Source: Sphingomonadaceae bacterium 3R27C6 (lineage in GTDB: Bacteria; Pseudomonadota; Alphaproteobacteria; Sphingomonadales; Sphingomonadaceae). From it: a stretch of DNA of 64,000 nucleotides. Numbering within the stretch: position 1 is the stretch's first letter; every line of letters begins with the position of its first letter. The notes under the pieces are model-generated. The model did no database searches. It was not told the DNA's origin and saw only the letters and a program-made list of their open reading frames with translations. This document shows, piece after piece, positions 16,041-24,980 of this stretch. The stretch is from the NCBI GenBank assembly GCA_005503215.1, contig SCNS01000003.1:217001-281000 (forward strand), read 5' to 3'. Position numbers and translations under genes: made by a program.

Positions 16041-17386
16041 CCGACGTGATCGTGATCGGTGGCGGCGCCGCGGGCTGGTCCGCCGCCCTAGCCGCGACGC
16101 AGGCCGGCGCCAGCGTCAAGCTGTTCGAGAAGCTCCCCGATTCGGGCGGCTCGTCGGCGATGAGCGGCGGGTGTCTCGCCTTTGCGGGGACCGACCTGCA
16201 GCACACCCAAGGCGTGTCGGACAGCCCGGACCTGCTTTTTCGCGACCTCATGGACGTCGGTCAGGAGCAGAATGATCCGGCGCTCGTCCGCACCTATTGC
16301 GACGCGCAGCTGGCGACCTGCGACTGGCTGCGCGATATCGGCGTCCGCTTCAGCCCGGTGATCGAGACCGCATCGGGTCAGTCGGTCCCCCGCGTTCACA
16401 CGGTCGACCCGGCGGATGCCGTGCGCACGCTGAAGGCCGCGGCGGAACGAACCGAACGGTTGACCTATCAGGCAGATCGGCCGGTGGCGGCGCTCGAAAC
16501 CGACACCGCAGGCCGCGTCGCAGGGGTCAGGCTGGCCGACGGCAGCATCGAGCGAGCCGATCGTGGCGTCGTGCTGGCGAGCGGAGGCTTTGCGAAGAAC
16601 GCTGAACTTCTCGAGCGATATGCACCGCACTATGCCAAGGCTGTGTTCGTCGCAGGCGCGGGGTCGCAGGGCGACGGCTTGCAGATGGGATTGGAGCTGG
16701 GCGCCGACCTGCGCGACATGGACTATGTCAAGGGCACCTTCGGCAAGCATCCGACCGACGAAACCAACGATCACAGCCTCCAGGCGGTTTACAAGGGTGC
16801 GATTGCGGTCAACCAGGACGGCCGGCGCTTCGTGGACGAAAGCATTTCCTACAAGCTGCTCGGCGATGCGGTCATGGCGCAGCCCTGGCACACTGCCTAC
16901 CAGATCATGGATCAGGGCATCTTCGACACGGGCGATGACCGGGTGCGGATTCTGGACTTCGGGCGGAGGCTTGAGGAAGGCCTGTTCTATGTCGGCGCCA
17001 GCCTTCGCGAACTCGCGGCGCAGATCGAGATCGATCCCGACGACCTCGCGGCGACGGTCGAACGCTATAATGCCGCCGTGGACGCGGGGCATGATCCCGA
17101 CTTCGGGCGGACGCATCTGGTACACAAGCACGGGCGGCTGCGCCGGATCGAGACGGCGCCCTTCTATGCCTATCCGTCGACTGCGGTGGTGTTCGGCACC
17201 TATTGCGGACTGCGGATCGATCCGCAAGCTCGGGTTCTTCGGACCGACGGTGGACCGATCGCGGGGCTGTTCGCCGCCGGCGAAGTGACCGGCGGTTTCC
17301 ACGGTGCGGCCTATATGACGGGATCGGCGCTGGGCAAGGCGATCGTCTTCGGCCGCATCGCCGGGACGGAGGCGGGCCGGGCATGA
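16037..17386 (+). CDS. FAD-dependent dehydrogenase (FAD_binding_2; KstD/fumarate-reductase-like), ETF-linked
   Basis: 449 residues; ATGA overlap with the gene before and after. Motifs: DVIVIGGGAAGWSAALAAT for FAD, the SGGSSAMSGGCLAF loop characteristic of ketosteroid dehydrogenase and fumarate-reductase flavoproteins, the catalytic-domain segment GDGLQMGLELGADL, and GLFAAGEVTGGFHGAAYMTGSALGKAIVFGRIAG at the end in which the FAD pyrophosphate is bound. Such enzymes desaturate alpha,beta bonds of ketones. The two genes that follow encode both subunits of an electron transfer flavoprotein, so the electrons most likely leave through ETF, which is unusual for this family. It could aromatise a cyclohexenone-type ring to a phenol before hydroxylation (inference). 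Confidence 0.85.
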   Translation: MTDVIVIGGGAAGWSAALAATQAGASVKLFEKLPDSGGSSAMSGGCLAFAGTDLQHTQGVSDSPDLLFRDLMDVGQEQNDPALVRTYCDAQLATCDWLRDIGVRFSPVIETASGQSVPRVHTVDPADAVRTLKAAAERTERLTYQADRPVAALETDTAGRVAGVRLADGSIERADRGVVLASGGFAKNAELLERYAPHYAKAVFVAGAGSQGDGLQMGLELGADLRDMDYVKGTFGKHPTDETNDHSLQAVYKGAIAVNQDGRRFVDESISYKLLGDAVMAQPWHTAYQIMDQGIFDTGDDRVRILDFGRRLEEGLFYVGASLRELAAQIEIDPDDLAATVERYNAAVDAGHDPDFGRTHLVHKHGRLRRIETAPFYAYPSTAVVFGTYCGLRIDPQARVLRTDGGPIAGLFAAGEVTGGFHGAAYMTGSALGKAIVFGRIAGTEAGRA

Positions 17387-18132
17387 AGATCATCGTCTTC
17401 CTTGCGGGCGTCCTCGATCCGAAATGGCCGGTGACACCCGAGATTGCGACGGGCCATGGCAATTCGCCCGAGCATCGCATCATGAGCCCGTTCGACGAGG
17501 CCGCGCTGGAAATGGCGCTACGCGTCCGCGATGCGCGCCCCCAAGCCCATATCGCGGTCAGGATCGGCGGCGGCGCCGCCGGGACCAAGATCGCGCGAAC
17601 GGTCGCCGCCTTGAACATCGGCGATGTCGGCACCGTCGCGCTCGACCGTCCGTGGGATCAGGCCGCAATGGCGCGCGGGCTCGCCCCGATGGCGGAGGGC
17701 GCCGACCTGATATTGATGGGCCGCGAGTTCGGCGATTTCGACGACGGACTGCTTCCGGCCCTGCTCGCCGGCCTGCTCGAAGTGCCCTTTTTCGGTCGGG
17801 CACAAACGATCGAAGCCGCGGAGGCGGTCCTGGTGATGCGCGAAACCCGCATCTGCCGCGAAACACTTGTCCTTGACGGGACCGCGCTGGTCAGCGCGAC
17901 GAACGATCGTCGTACGCGCCTGCGCAAGCCCTTGATGAAGAATGTGATGCAGGCCCGCCAGGCGGCCATCGGCGAGACTGTCGCCGAGCCGTCGGCAACG
18001 GCCGCCCTTGTGTTCAAGAGTCTCCTTCCGCTCGGTTCGGGGCGCGCGAAGACCGATTGCGAGATGCTCCCCGGCTCGCCCGAAGCGCAGGCACGGGCGC
18101 TGGCGGTGCGCCTGTGGGAGGCCCGGGCATGA
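17383..18132 (+). CDS. Electron transfer flavoprotein, beta subunit (FixA/EtfB-like)
   Basis: 249 residues; ATG overlaps the TGA of the FAD dehydrogenase. A longer in-frame start at 17203 lies inside that gene and is rejected. Recognisable EtfB core: MSPFDEAALEMALRVRD (the nucleotide-binding loop where EtfB has NPFDEIALEEALRL), ADLILMGREFGDFDDGLLPALLAGLLEVPF, and the C-terminal helix with NDRRTRLRKPLMKNVMQAR. It shuttles single electrons from a flavin dehydrogenase to ETF-quinone oxidoreductase. Fully embedded in the catabolic operon, so it is probably dedicated to the FAD dehydrogenase just upstream rather than to fatty acid oxidation. Confidence 0.85.
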   Translation: MKIIVFLAGVLDPKWPVTPEIATGHGNSPEHRIMSPFDEAALEMALRVRDARPQAHIAVRIGGGAAGTKIARTVAALNIGDVGTVALDRPWDQAAMARGLAPMAEGADLILMGREFGDFDDGLLPALLAGLLEVPFFGRAQTIEAAEAVLVMRETRICRETLVLDGTALVSATNDRRTRLRKPLMKNVMQARQAAIGETVAEPSATAALVFKSLLPLGSGRAKTDCEMLPGSPEAQARALAVRLWEARA

Positions 18133-18875
18133 GCGAGTGGCGCATCATGTCGGTAACTTGCGGCGGTCCGCGACCGACCCCATTGGTCGAAGAAGCCCGA
18201 CCGTTGCTGTTGGTTTTTCCGGCCGACGAACCGGGCGAGGCGCTTGCCGGCGCGTTCGCGGCACACCATGGCGCAGCCGTGCTGGGACGGATTACGAACG
18301 TGCGGCGCGAAGGCGGAGAGCTGGTCGTCACCCGGAGCACCCATGGCGGACGCCTGACCTTGAGCCTGGCGGTGGCGCCGAGCCTCGCCGTGGCGACCGC
18401 GAACGATCTCGAAGGCCTGGACGGCACATTGTCGATCGGGCAGCCGGACGACGCGGCTGTCGAGCGAACGCCTCTCGCCGATCAAAGTGTCAATCTGGAG
18501 GGCGCACAAATCGTCATCGGCGGGGGCCGCGGTCTCGACGCCGAGGGCTTTGCGCAGCTCGGCCGGATAGCCAAGGCGCTGGGGGCAGCCGTGTCGGCCA
18601 GCCTGCCAGCCGTCGATCTGGGCCTGGCGCCGGTTTCGCAGCAGGTCGGACAATCGGGAAAATTCGTCAGCCCGGTCATCTATTTCGCCGCCGGCATGTC
18701 GGGCACGCCGCAGCATCTTGCAGGCGTGGGCGCCCGGGCGCGCATATTGGCGGTCAACTCCGACCTCGACGCGCCGATTTTCGGCTTCGCGGAAGCGGGA
18801 TCGACAACGGACGCGCGCAAGCTCCTGCCGCTCGTTGCCGAAGCGCTCGAGGAATTGAAGGCAGAGGACGCATGA
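18129..18875 (+). CDS. Electron transfer flavoprotein, alpha subunit (FixB/EtfA-like), short form
   Basis: 248 residues from the ATG at 18129, overlapping the etfB-like stop. The C-terminal FAD domain is intact: VIGGGRGLD, GQSGKFVSPVIYFAAGMSGTPQHLAGV (the GQTGKxVxPxLYIAxGISGAxQH motif) and ILAVNSDLDAPIFGFAEAG. Usual EtfA proteins have about 310 residues, so the N-terminal domain that pairs with EtfB is shortened by roughly 60 residues. With the EtfB-like partner it should form a dedicated ETF. A 98-base gap follows before the hydratase gene. Confidence 0.85.
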   Translation: MSEWRIMSVTCGGPRPTPLVEEARPLLLVFPADEPGEALAGAFAAHHGAAVLGRITNVRREGGELVVTRSTHGGRLTLSLAVAPSLAVATANDLEGLDGTLSIGQPDDAAVERTPLADQSVNLEGAQIVIGGGRGLDAEGFAQLGRIAKALGAAVSASLPAVDLGLAPVSQQVGQSGKFVSPVIYFAAGMSGTPQHLAGVGARARILAVNSDLDAPIFGFAEAGSTTDARKLLPLVAEALEELKAEDA

Positions 18876-18973
18876 ACCGGCGCATCGCTGGCAAGACCGC
18901 CTCTAGCATCGGCGCCAGCGCACAGCGGATGGAACAACGGGTATAATAATCGATCAAGGGATTTGAGAGACAG

Positions 18974-19762
18974 ATGACGCAAAGTTCGTATGACGAAGTC
19001 GCCCTGTTGCTGCGCGACGCCTATTCGGGCGGCGCCGTTGCACCCCTTCGCTCCTGGCTCGAGCCGACGGACGCGGACGGCGCCTATGCGGTGCAGACGA
19101 TCAACACGCGCTTCTGGGAGGCGGCTGGCCGCCGCATCGTCGGCCGCAAGGCCGGGCTGACGGCGAAGGCGGTGCAGGCGCAGCTTGGGGTCGACCAGCC
19201 CGATTTCGGTGTGCTCTTTGACGACATGCGTGTCGCGGACGGCGGACGGCTCGATCCGGCGCGAACGATCCAGCCAAAAGCGGAAGCCGAGATTGCGTTC
19301 ATTCTGGGTGCCGACTTACCCGACGCCAACACCAGCATGGAACAGGTCGCCGCAGCGGTTGCGAGCGTGCACACCGCGATCGAGATCGTCGATAGCCGCA
19401 TCGCCGACTGGAAGATCAGCTTTGCCGATACCGTTGCCGACAATGGCTCGTCGGCCTTTTTTGTGCTGGCGGACGCGGGCCTGCCGCTCGCGGGCCTCGA
19501 TCTGGAAGGCGCGGCGATGGAGATGGACGTTGGCGGCAAGACGGCCTCCACCGGCGTCGGCGCAGCGGCGCTCGGCAATCCGCTCAACGCCGCGGCCTGG
19601 CTCGCGCAGACGCTCGCCGCGCGCGGCGAGCCTCTGAAGGCCGGCGATATCCTGCTTGCGGGCGCGCTCGGACCGATGGTCGCGCTGACCCCAGGCGACC
19701 ATGTCGAAGCCCGCATCGCCGGCATCGGCACCTGCAGCTTCACCTATGGAGCCGTCGCATGA
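18974..19762 (+). CDS. 2-hydroxypenta-2,4-dienoate (2-keto-4-pentenoate) hydratase, HsaE/MhpD-like
   Basis: 262 residues. Family markers are [35 protein letters not shown] with the metal-binding Glu pair, AIEIVDSRI and [10 protein letters not shown]. It adds water to the 2-hydroxydienoate released by the C-C hydrolase, giving 4-hydroxy-2-oxo acids for the aldolase. The ATG is preceded by the purine stretch GAGAGACAG. The 98-base gap before it contains TATAAT at 18942-18947, so a weak internal promoter is possible, but no matching -35 is seen. The stop overlaps the next ATG. Confidence 0.92.
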   Translation: MTQSSYDEVALLLRDAYSGGAVAPLRSWLEPTDADGAYAVQTINTRFWEAAGRRIVGRKAGLTAKAVQAQLGVDQPDFGVLFDDMRVADGGRLDPARTIQPKAEAEIAFILGADLPDANTSMEQVAAAVASVHTAIEIVDSRIADWKISFADTVADNGSSAFFVLADAGLPLAGLDLEGAAMEMDVGGKTASTGVGAAALGNPLNAAAWLAQTLAARGEPLKAGDILLAGALGPMVALTPGDHVEARIAGIGTCSFTYGAVA

Positions 19763-20700
19763 GCAAGACCAAAGTAGCGATCATCGGGTCGGGCAACATC
19801 GGCACCGACCTGATGATCAAGATCATTCGGCTGTCGGAGGTGCTGGAGATGGGCGCGTTCGTCGGCATCGATCCCGAGAGCGACGGGCTGAAGCGCGCCG
19901 AGCGACTGGGCGTGCCGATCACCGCGGGCGGGCTCGACGGGCTCGTCGCATTGCCGGGCTTTGCCGACATCGCCATCGTCTTCGATGCGACCTCGGCGGG
20001 CGCGCACAAGCGGCATAGCGAGGTGCTGATCGGTCATGGCAAGCGCGTCGTCGACCTGACCCCGGCGGCGATCGGTCCCTACACGATCCCGCCGGTCAAC
20101 GGCGACGCCAACCTCGATGCCGCCAACGTCAATATGGTAACCTGCGGCGGGCAGGCGACGATCCCGATCGTTGCGGCGGTGAACCGCGTCGCCAAGGTCC
20201 ATTATGGCGAGATCGTCGCGTCGATCGCCTCGAAGAGCGCCGGGCCGGGCACGCGCGCCAACATCGACGAGTTTACAGAGACGACCAGCCAGGCGATCGT
20301 GGAGGTCGGCGGCGCCACCCGCGGCAAGGCGATCATCGTCCTCAACCCTGCGGAGCCGCCGCTGATCATGCGCGACACCGTCTACTGCCTCTGCGACGAC
20401 GGCGACCGCACAGCGATCGCGAAGAGCGTCGAGGACATGGTCGCCGAAGTGCAGACCTATGTCCCCGGCTATCGCCTCAAGCAGGCCGTGCAGTTCGAGA
20501 GCATCGGCGGCAACGCGCCGCTGCGCATCCCCGAAATGGGTGGCAGCTTCACCGGCCTCAAAGTGACGGTGTTCCTCGAGGTCGAGGGAGCGGCGCATTA
20601 TCTGCCGGCGTACGCGGGCAACCTCGACATCATGACCTCAGCGGCGCTGAAGACCGCCGAAAAGATCGCGCTGCGCATGAACCAGGAGATCGCGGCATGA
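19759..20700 (+). CDS. Acetaldehyde/acylating aldehyde dehydrogenase, HsaG/BphJ/DmpF-like
   Basis: 313 residues. Rossmann motif [20 protein letters not shown] site in the first 30 residues, catalytic C129 in [14 protein letters not shown], and the C-terminal dimer/aldolase-contact domain with [15 protein letters not shown]. It converts acetaldehyde or propanal plus CoA and NAD+ to acyl-CoA. In this family it forms a complex with the aldolase encoded immediately downstream (ATGA overlap) and the aldehyde is channelled between them. Length and motifs are complete. Confidence 0.95.
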   Translation: MSKTKVAIIGSGNIGTDLMIKIIRLSEVLEMGAFVGIDPESDGLKRAERLGVPITAGGLDGLVALPGFADIAIVFDATSAGAHKRHSEVLIGHGKRVVDLTPAAIGPYTIPPVNGDANLDAANVNMVTCGGQATIPIVAAVNRVAKVHYGEIVASIASKSAGPGTRANIDEFTETTSQAIVEVGGATRGKAIIVLNPAEPPLIMRDTVYCLCDDGDRTAIAKSVEDMVAEVQTYVPGYRLKQAVQFESIGGNAPLRIPEMGGSFTGLKVTVFLEVEGAAHYLPAYAGNLDIMTSAALKTAEKIALRMNQEIAA

Positions 20701-21737
20701 CCTTCGACCCGACCACGACCAAGCTCTATATCCAGGACGTCACCCTCCGCGACGGGATGCACGCTGTCCGCCATCAATATGGCCTCGACCATGTGAAGGC
20801 GATCGCCAGGGCACTCGATGCCGCAAAGGTCGACGCGATCGAGGTCGCGCATGGCGACGGGCTGCAGGGATCGAGCTTCAACTACGGCTTCGGTGCCCAC
20901 ACCGACTGGGACTGGATCGGCGCGGTCGCCGAGGTGCTCGAGCATAGTGTGCTCACGACGCTGCTGCTCCCCGGCATCGGGACGATCCACGACCTCAAGC
21001 ACGCCTATGAGATGGGCGTGCGCTCGGTCCGCATCGCGACGCATTGCACCGAGGCCGATGTCGCGAAGCAGCATATCGAATATGCGCGCAGCATCGGCAT
21101 GGATGTCTCGGGGTTCCTGATGATGAGCCATATGTCGGAGCCCGACGCGCTCGCGCAGCAGGCGCTGCTCATGGAAAGCTATGGTGCGCACTGCGTCTAT
21201 GTCACCGACAGCGGCGGCGCGATGACGATGGACCAATATGCCGCGCGGCTGCAGGCCTTTGACCGCGTCCTCAAGCCCGAGACCGAGCGCGGGGTCCACG
21301 CGCACCACAACCTCAGCCTCGGCGTCGCGAACAGCATCGTCGCAGTGCAGAATGGCGCGGTGCGCATCGACGCCAGTCTTGCGGGGATGGGCGCCGGGGC
21401 GGGAAACGCCCCGCTCGAAGTCTTCATTGCCGCCGCCGATGTGCATGGCTGGAACCATGGCTGCGAACTGTACGCATTGATGGACGCCGCGGAAGAACTG
21501 GTGCGCCCGCTGCAGGACCGTCCCGTTCGCGTCGACCGCGAGACATTAACGCTCGGCTATGCGGGCGTCTACTCCAGCTTTCTCCGCCACGCCGAGAAAG
21601 CCGCGGCCGATCATGGGCTCGACACGCGCGCGATCCTCGTCGAACTGGGGCGGCGCAAGATGGTTGGCGGACAGGAAGACATGATCGTCGATGTCGCTCT
21701 CGACATGATCAAGTCTGGCGCCAAGGTCGGCAAATGA
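20697..21737 (+). CDS. 4-hydroxy-2-oxovalerate aldolase, HsaF/BphI/DmpG-like
   Basis: 346 residues. [17 protein letters not shown] (11-27) carries the substrate Arg and the catalytic His; [11 protein letters not shown] supplies the two metal His ligands, and [18 protein letters not shown] is the loop that follows in the DRE-TIM family. The C-terminal DmpG communication domain is present (to [25 protein letters not shown]). It splits 4-hydroxy-2-oxo acids to pyruvate and an aldehyde, which passes to the dehydrogenase encoded before it. Last clear enzyme of the operon. Confidence 0.95.
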   Translation: MTFDPTTTKLYIQDVTLRDGMHAVRHQYGLDHVKAIARALDAAKVDAIEVAHGDGLQGSSFNYGFGAHTDWDWIGAVAEVLEHSVLTTLLLPGIGTIHDLKHAYEMGVRSVRIATHCTEADVAKQHIEYARSIGMDVSGFLMMSHMSEPDALAQQALLMESYGAHCVYVTDSGGAMTMDQYAARLQAFDRVLKPETERGVHAHHNLSLGVANSIVAVQNGAVRIDASLAGMGAGAGNAPLEVFIAAADVHGWNHGCELYALMDAAEELVRPLQDRPVRVDRETLTLGYAGVYSSFLRHAEKAAADHGLDTRAILVELGRRKMVGGQEDMIVDVALDMIKSGAKVGK

Positions 21738-21958
21738 TGGAGGGGTCCGGCGAAACCTCCCGCAATCCTTGCACCCCGTTCCCGACCGCAGGTGAAGGCA
21801 CGCGAACTGTCGAGCCTGCGGGCCTCCGCGCGGGATCGAGTTGCGCTGGCGGACCCATCTATCCGCTATGTCTCGGCGCCGACGGGAAGCCGATTGACTT
21901 TGCCGAGGCGTTTCCGCTGGCGCCCGAGTGGCTCAAACGCCTTGCCCGCCGATCATAG
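21734..21958 (+). CDS. Small unrecognised reading frame overlapping the aldolase stop
   Basis: 74 codons beginning ATGATG across the aldolase TGA. The first 30 residues are Gly/Pro/Thr-rich and look non-coding. The last 34 ([20 protein letters not shown] then [14 protein letters not shown]) read like a genuine protein end, so this may be the tail of a broken gene rather than an operon member. I do not recognise a family. Confidence 0.25.
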   Translation: MMEGSGETSRNPCTPFPTAGEGTRTVEPAGLRAGSSCAGGPIYPLCLGADGKPIDFAEAFPLAPEWLKRLARRS

Positions 21959-22417
21959 CAGCAGACTTCGGTCCGGCATTCTCTCCATCTGACTTCCTTC
22001 ACGGCCGCAGGCTGCGGGAGGATCAGAACCATGACCGCACCTTGCGTAGCATGCAAATCAGCAGATTCCAGCATTTGTGCGACGCAGGGGAACTGCGATT
22101 CATTGAGTGTGGACAGTGCGGGTATTAGACGAAGCCGGTGATGAATGGGGCGATGAAATGCGCTCCGATTATGAGAATGGCAGCGAAATCGAATATAGAG
22201 CACTCAAGGGACAATTGGCCATTTGTGGCCGGTAACGGACCGTCTGCTTGCGAATTCGAAAGTGGCTTTGCCGACGTTCGAACTCGCAGCTTACGGCCCT
22301 CATGCAAGCTACCTACGGAGCTCTCCGGCAACGGCGCGTGGCGATCCTGAGCGTCGGGCTACCGGTCGCCGAATCCACTGCTCCGGGGATTCATTGCTGC
22401 CAGCGTTCATTGATCAG
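21959..22417. other. Gene-free stretch between the two catabolic modules
   Basis: 459 bases between the end of the meta-cleavage operon and the end of the class II aldolase gene. Short frames on both strands have no protein-like composition, and the base composition is less GC-rich than the neighbours. I see no strong hairpin followed by a T-run, so no clear terminator for either convergent unit. It looks like eroded sequence at a junction between two acquired blocks. Confidence 0.5.
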
Positions 22418-23044
22418 CTAGTTACACCGAAGCGCTTCAGTTTCTTCGCAATTCAACAATTGCGCTCCGCGATGCCCGACGAGCAAATAGAGTTTTGCCG
22501 TCTGCTCAAGCTCTTCGATCGCCGCCGCTGCCTCGGCCAGCGAGAGGCCCGAGACAACAGGCCCATGGTTCGCCAAAAGAATCGAAGAATACGCCCCCTG
22601 CAGTTCGTCGATCGCCTCGGCCACGAGGGGATCGCCCGGTCGAAAATAGGGGAGCAATGCAGTCCGCCCGACCTTCATCAGATAATAAGCCGTCAGCGGC
22701 GGAAATACGTCAGTCGGATCGAGGCCGGGCAGCATCGAGGCAGCAACCGAATGGGTTGAATGCAGGTGCACGATAGCGCGCGCTGCACCGCGCGAACGAT
22801 ACATCGCGCCGTGCAGTGGCAGTTCCTTTGTCGGCGCCAGGCCCTCCAAGATCCGCCCAGCGGGATCGAGAAGAGTGAGCGCAGCCGGATCCAGACCGCC
22901 AAGGGAGGAGTTCGTCGGCGTAACGAGCATCCGACCATCGTCGAGAAGGACGCTGATGTTGCCCGAGGTTCCGTGCGTATATCCCCGATCGAAAAGCGAG
23001 CGGCCAAGATGGCAGATTTCCTCGCGGGCGCGCGCCAGGCTCAC
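22418..23044 (-). CDS. Class II aldolase/adducin-family lyase, OtnC-like (3-oxo-tetronate 4-phosphate decarboxylase)
   Basis: 208 residues. GTSGNISVLLDDGRMLVTPT is the N-terminal substrate loop of the class II aldolase fold; HLHSTHS provides two Zn His ligands and LLANHGPVVSG a third. The kinase gene directly upstream on the same strand overlaps by 4 bases (start 23044, kinase stop 23041), which is the OtnK-OtnC pairing used for four-carbon acid sugars: the kinase phosphorylates a 3-oxo-tetronate and this enzyme decarboxylates it to dihydroxyacetone phosphate. Last gene of a five-gene minus-strand operon. The usual partner dehydrogenase is not seen here. Confidence 0.85.
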   Translation of the reverse strand: MSLARAREEICHLGRSLFDRGYTHGTSGNISVLLDDGRMLVTPTNSSLGGLDPAALTLLDPAGRILEGLAPTKELPLHGAMYRSRGAARAIVHLHSTHSVAASMLPGLDPTDVFPPLTAYYLMKVGRTALLPYFRPGDPLVAEAIDELQGAYSSILLANHGPVVSGLSLAEAAAAIEELEQTAKLYLLVGHRGAQLLNCEETEALRCN

Positions 23045-24279
23045 GCATTTTCCTCCATCATCCTCAACGCCTTCTCGAAAAAGTCCTCGTCACCGAAATT
23101 GCCCGACTTCAAGGCAAAGCCGACGCCGCCGGCCGACAGCAGCGGAACGCCCGGAGCCACATCGGGGCCGACGGCCATCGCCCCGAGACTTAACGCCTCG
23201 ACAACCGCGCCGGACGTTTCGCCGCCCGCGACTACCAGTCGGGTTACGCCCCGTTCCCTCGCGCGCAGCGCAAGCCCGGCCATCAGCTCCTCGATCGCTG
23301 CCGAAGCGGCCCCGAAGTCCGCTTGGGCGCGACTGTTTGCCACGGCATTGGGGGTGATGGTCGAATAGATCAAGGGGGCTTTCTCCTGATATTCGCGCGC
23401 GAAGGCATCAGCATATTCGAGAACGGGATAGCCCGCCAGCAGGGCGGCGCCGTCGATCGCAAAGGCGGGGCTGGCCTGTCTGTATCGCGCCACCTGCGCA
23501 TTTGTCGCGGCCGAACAGCTTCCGGCCAGGACCAGCGCCGGCCCGGGCCGGGCTTCGAAAGCCGTTTTTCCGTCCGCTATCCGCCCGGTCGCCCGAAAAT
23601 TTTCGGGCAGTCCGATCGCAAGCGCCGACCCCCCCGTGATCAACGCCATATTCTTGGCCGCATGACCGATCGCGCGAAGATCGTCATCTGCAACCGCATC
23701 ACAAACGATGAGCCCGTCGGGCGCGGCGGCGAGCGCCTGCGCGATGGGGTCGACCCCCTGCGTCACGATTCGGTGGGGAATATGGGAAACCGCGCCTCTG
23801 GATTGATGGCCAAGCCAACGGCGGATGTCGCTATCGGTCATCGGCGTGATCGGATGGTTGCGCATGCTCGATTCGTGCAGAAGCGTATCGCCGACGAAGA
23901 GATGCCCCTGATACACCGTCCGGCCGTTTGCGGGAAAGGCCGGGCAAACGATAGCTTTCGTGGCGCCGATCTCGCGAAGCAGCGCTTCCGCAACTGGACC
24001 GATGTTGCCCTCTTCGGTCGAGTCGAAGGTCGAGCAATATTTGAAGTAGAACTGCTCGCATCCCGCGGCGCGCAGCGCGCGCAGCGCCGCGATCGATTGC
24101 TGCACCGCGTCGGCGGGCGCGATCGACCGGGTTTTGAGTGCAACGACACCCGCATCGCCCCGCGCGCTTTCGATATCGGCGACCGACGTCAGCAGGCTCG
24201 TGCGCATCCCCTGACCCGTCAGGATGCTTGCCAGGTCGCCCGCTCCTGTGAAATCATCGGCAATGCACCCCAGAATCAT
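23041..24279 (-). CDS. Four-carbon acid sugar kinase family protein (OtnK/DUF1537-like)
   Basis: 412 residues from the ATG at 24279, which overlaps the upstream hydrolase stop (ATGA). N-terminal domain: GCIADDFTGAGDLASIL, YFKYCSTFDST and CPAFPANGRTVYQGHLFV. C-terminal nucleotide-binding domain: LVLAGSCSAATNAQVA, LVVAGGETSGAVVEAL and PGVPLLSAGGVGFALKSGNFG. The pattern is full length for OtnK-type 3-oxo-tetronate kinases. It phosphorylates a C4 acid-sugar derivative with ATP to feed the aldolase-like decarboxylase. Regulated, by inference, through the LacI site at 26934 in front of this operon. Confidence 0.88.
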   Translation of the reverse strand: MILGCIADDFTGAGDLASILTGQGMRTSLLTSVADIESARGDAGVVALKTRSIAPADAVQQSIAALRALRAAGCEQFYFKYCSTFDSTEEGNIGPVAEALLREIGATKAIVCPAFPANGRTVYQGHLFVGDTLLHESSMRNHPITPMTDSDIRRWLGHQSRGAVSHIPHRIVTQGVDPIAQALAAAPDGLIVCDAVADDDLRAIGHAAKNMALITGGSALAIGLPENFRATGRIADGKTAFEARPGPALVLAGSCSAATNAQVARYRQASPAFAIDGAALLAGYPVLEYADAFAREYQEKAPLIYSTITPNAVANSRAQADFGAASAAIEELMAGLALRARERGVTRLVVAGGETSGAVVEALSLGAMAVGPDVAPGVPLLSAGGVGFALKSGNFGDEDFFEKALRMMEENA

Positions 24280-24980
24280 AGATCGTGCTCTTTCAGAAAA
24301 GTCTCGATCGCGTCCGCACAAGCCGTGGGCGCTTCCAGCGGAAGAAAATGCCCGGCGTCCGCGATCATCCTAAGCGTGGCGTTCGAGGCATGCTGCAGAT
24401 CGAGATAGCGTTCGCGCGGGCAGACATGATCATCCATCCCGGCAAGTGCGAGGAGCGGTCGGCCGGATGCGTTGACCACGCCGCGCAAATCGGGGCGATG
24501 GATGTTCATCTCCGCCTGCCGGCCATGCACGTCGTGCCCCGCCGCTTCGGCCATGTCGGCGATAAGGTTCACAAGATCATCCGGCGCCGGACAGGAGGAA
24601 GACACAAGAGCTGCCCTGCGACCCTTCATCCAGACGCGCAGGCCCTCAGCGCGACCGGCTGCAACCTCGGCCCGGCGAACATCGGCATTGGCCTGGTCGT
24701 CGGGGAAGGCGTTGCCAGAGAGAAGGATCACGCCGGCCACCCGGTCGGGCGCCGTGCGAAGCGCATCAAGCGCCACGAACCCGCCAAGCGAGAAACCGAG
24801 CACGACAAATTCGTCGGGCGCCGCTTGTAACAAGGCAGTCGCCGCGGCCGCCACGCGATCATGATCGTTGTGCGACCAGAAGATGGCCGGGCGGTCCAGG
24901 CCAGCCAGAAGCGGCGCAAAGACCCGCGCATCGCACAGCGTCCCGCCCAAACATAGCAGCGGGCGCGCGGTTCCGCTCAT
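24276..24980 (-). CDS. Alpha/beta hydrolase
   Basis: 234 residues from the ATG at 24980, overlapping the upstream aldolase stop; the longer frame upstream is a shadow. LLCLGGTLCDARVFAPLL gives the oxyanion-hole strand, GFSLGGFVALD the nucleophile elbow (Ser), and AGMDDHVCP and DAGHFLPLEAP carry the Asp and His of the triad. An esterase, lactonase or enol-lactonase step in the operon is likely: enol-lactonase-like proteins have this size and the L-G-G-T-L-C-D start. Reaction not assignable from sequence alone. Confidence 0.8.
   Translation of the reverse strand: MSGTARPLLCLGGTLCDARVFAPLLAGLDRPAIFWSHNDHDRVAAAATALLQAAPDEFVVLGFSLGGFVALDALRTAPDRVAGVILLSGNAFPDDQANADVRRAEVAAGRAEGLRVWMKGRRAALVSSSCPAPDDLVNLIADMAEAAGHDVHGRQAEMNIHRPDLRGVVNASGRPLLALAGMDDHVCPRERYLDLQHASNATLRMIADAGHFLPLEAPTACADAIETFLKEHDL

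Noticed and set aside
18872-18946. 24-codon frame starting in the etfA-like stop (ATGA), MNRRIAGKTASS...
   Set aside because: Too short and without recognisable features; the gap before the hydratase explains it better.
18942-18947. TATAAT before the hydratase gene
   Set aside because: No -35-like hexamer at a suitable distance, so I did not list an internal promoter.
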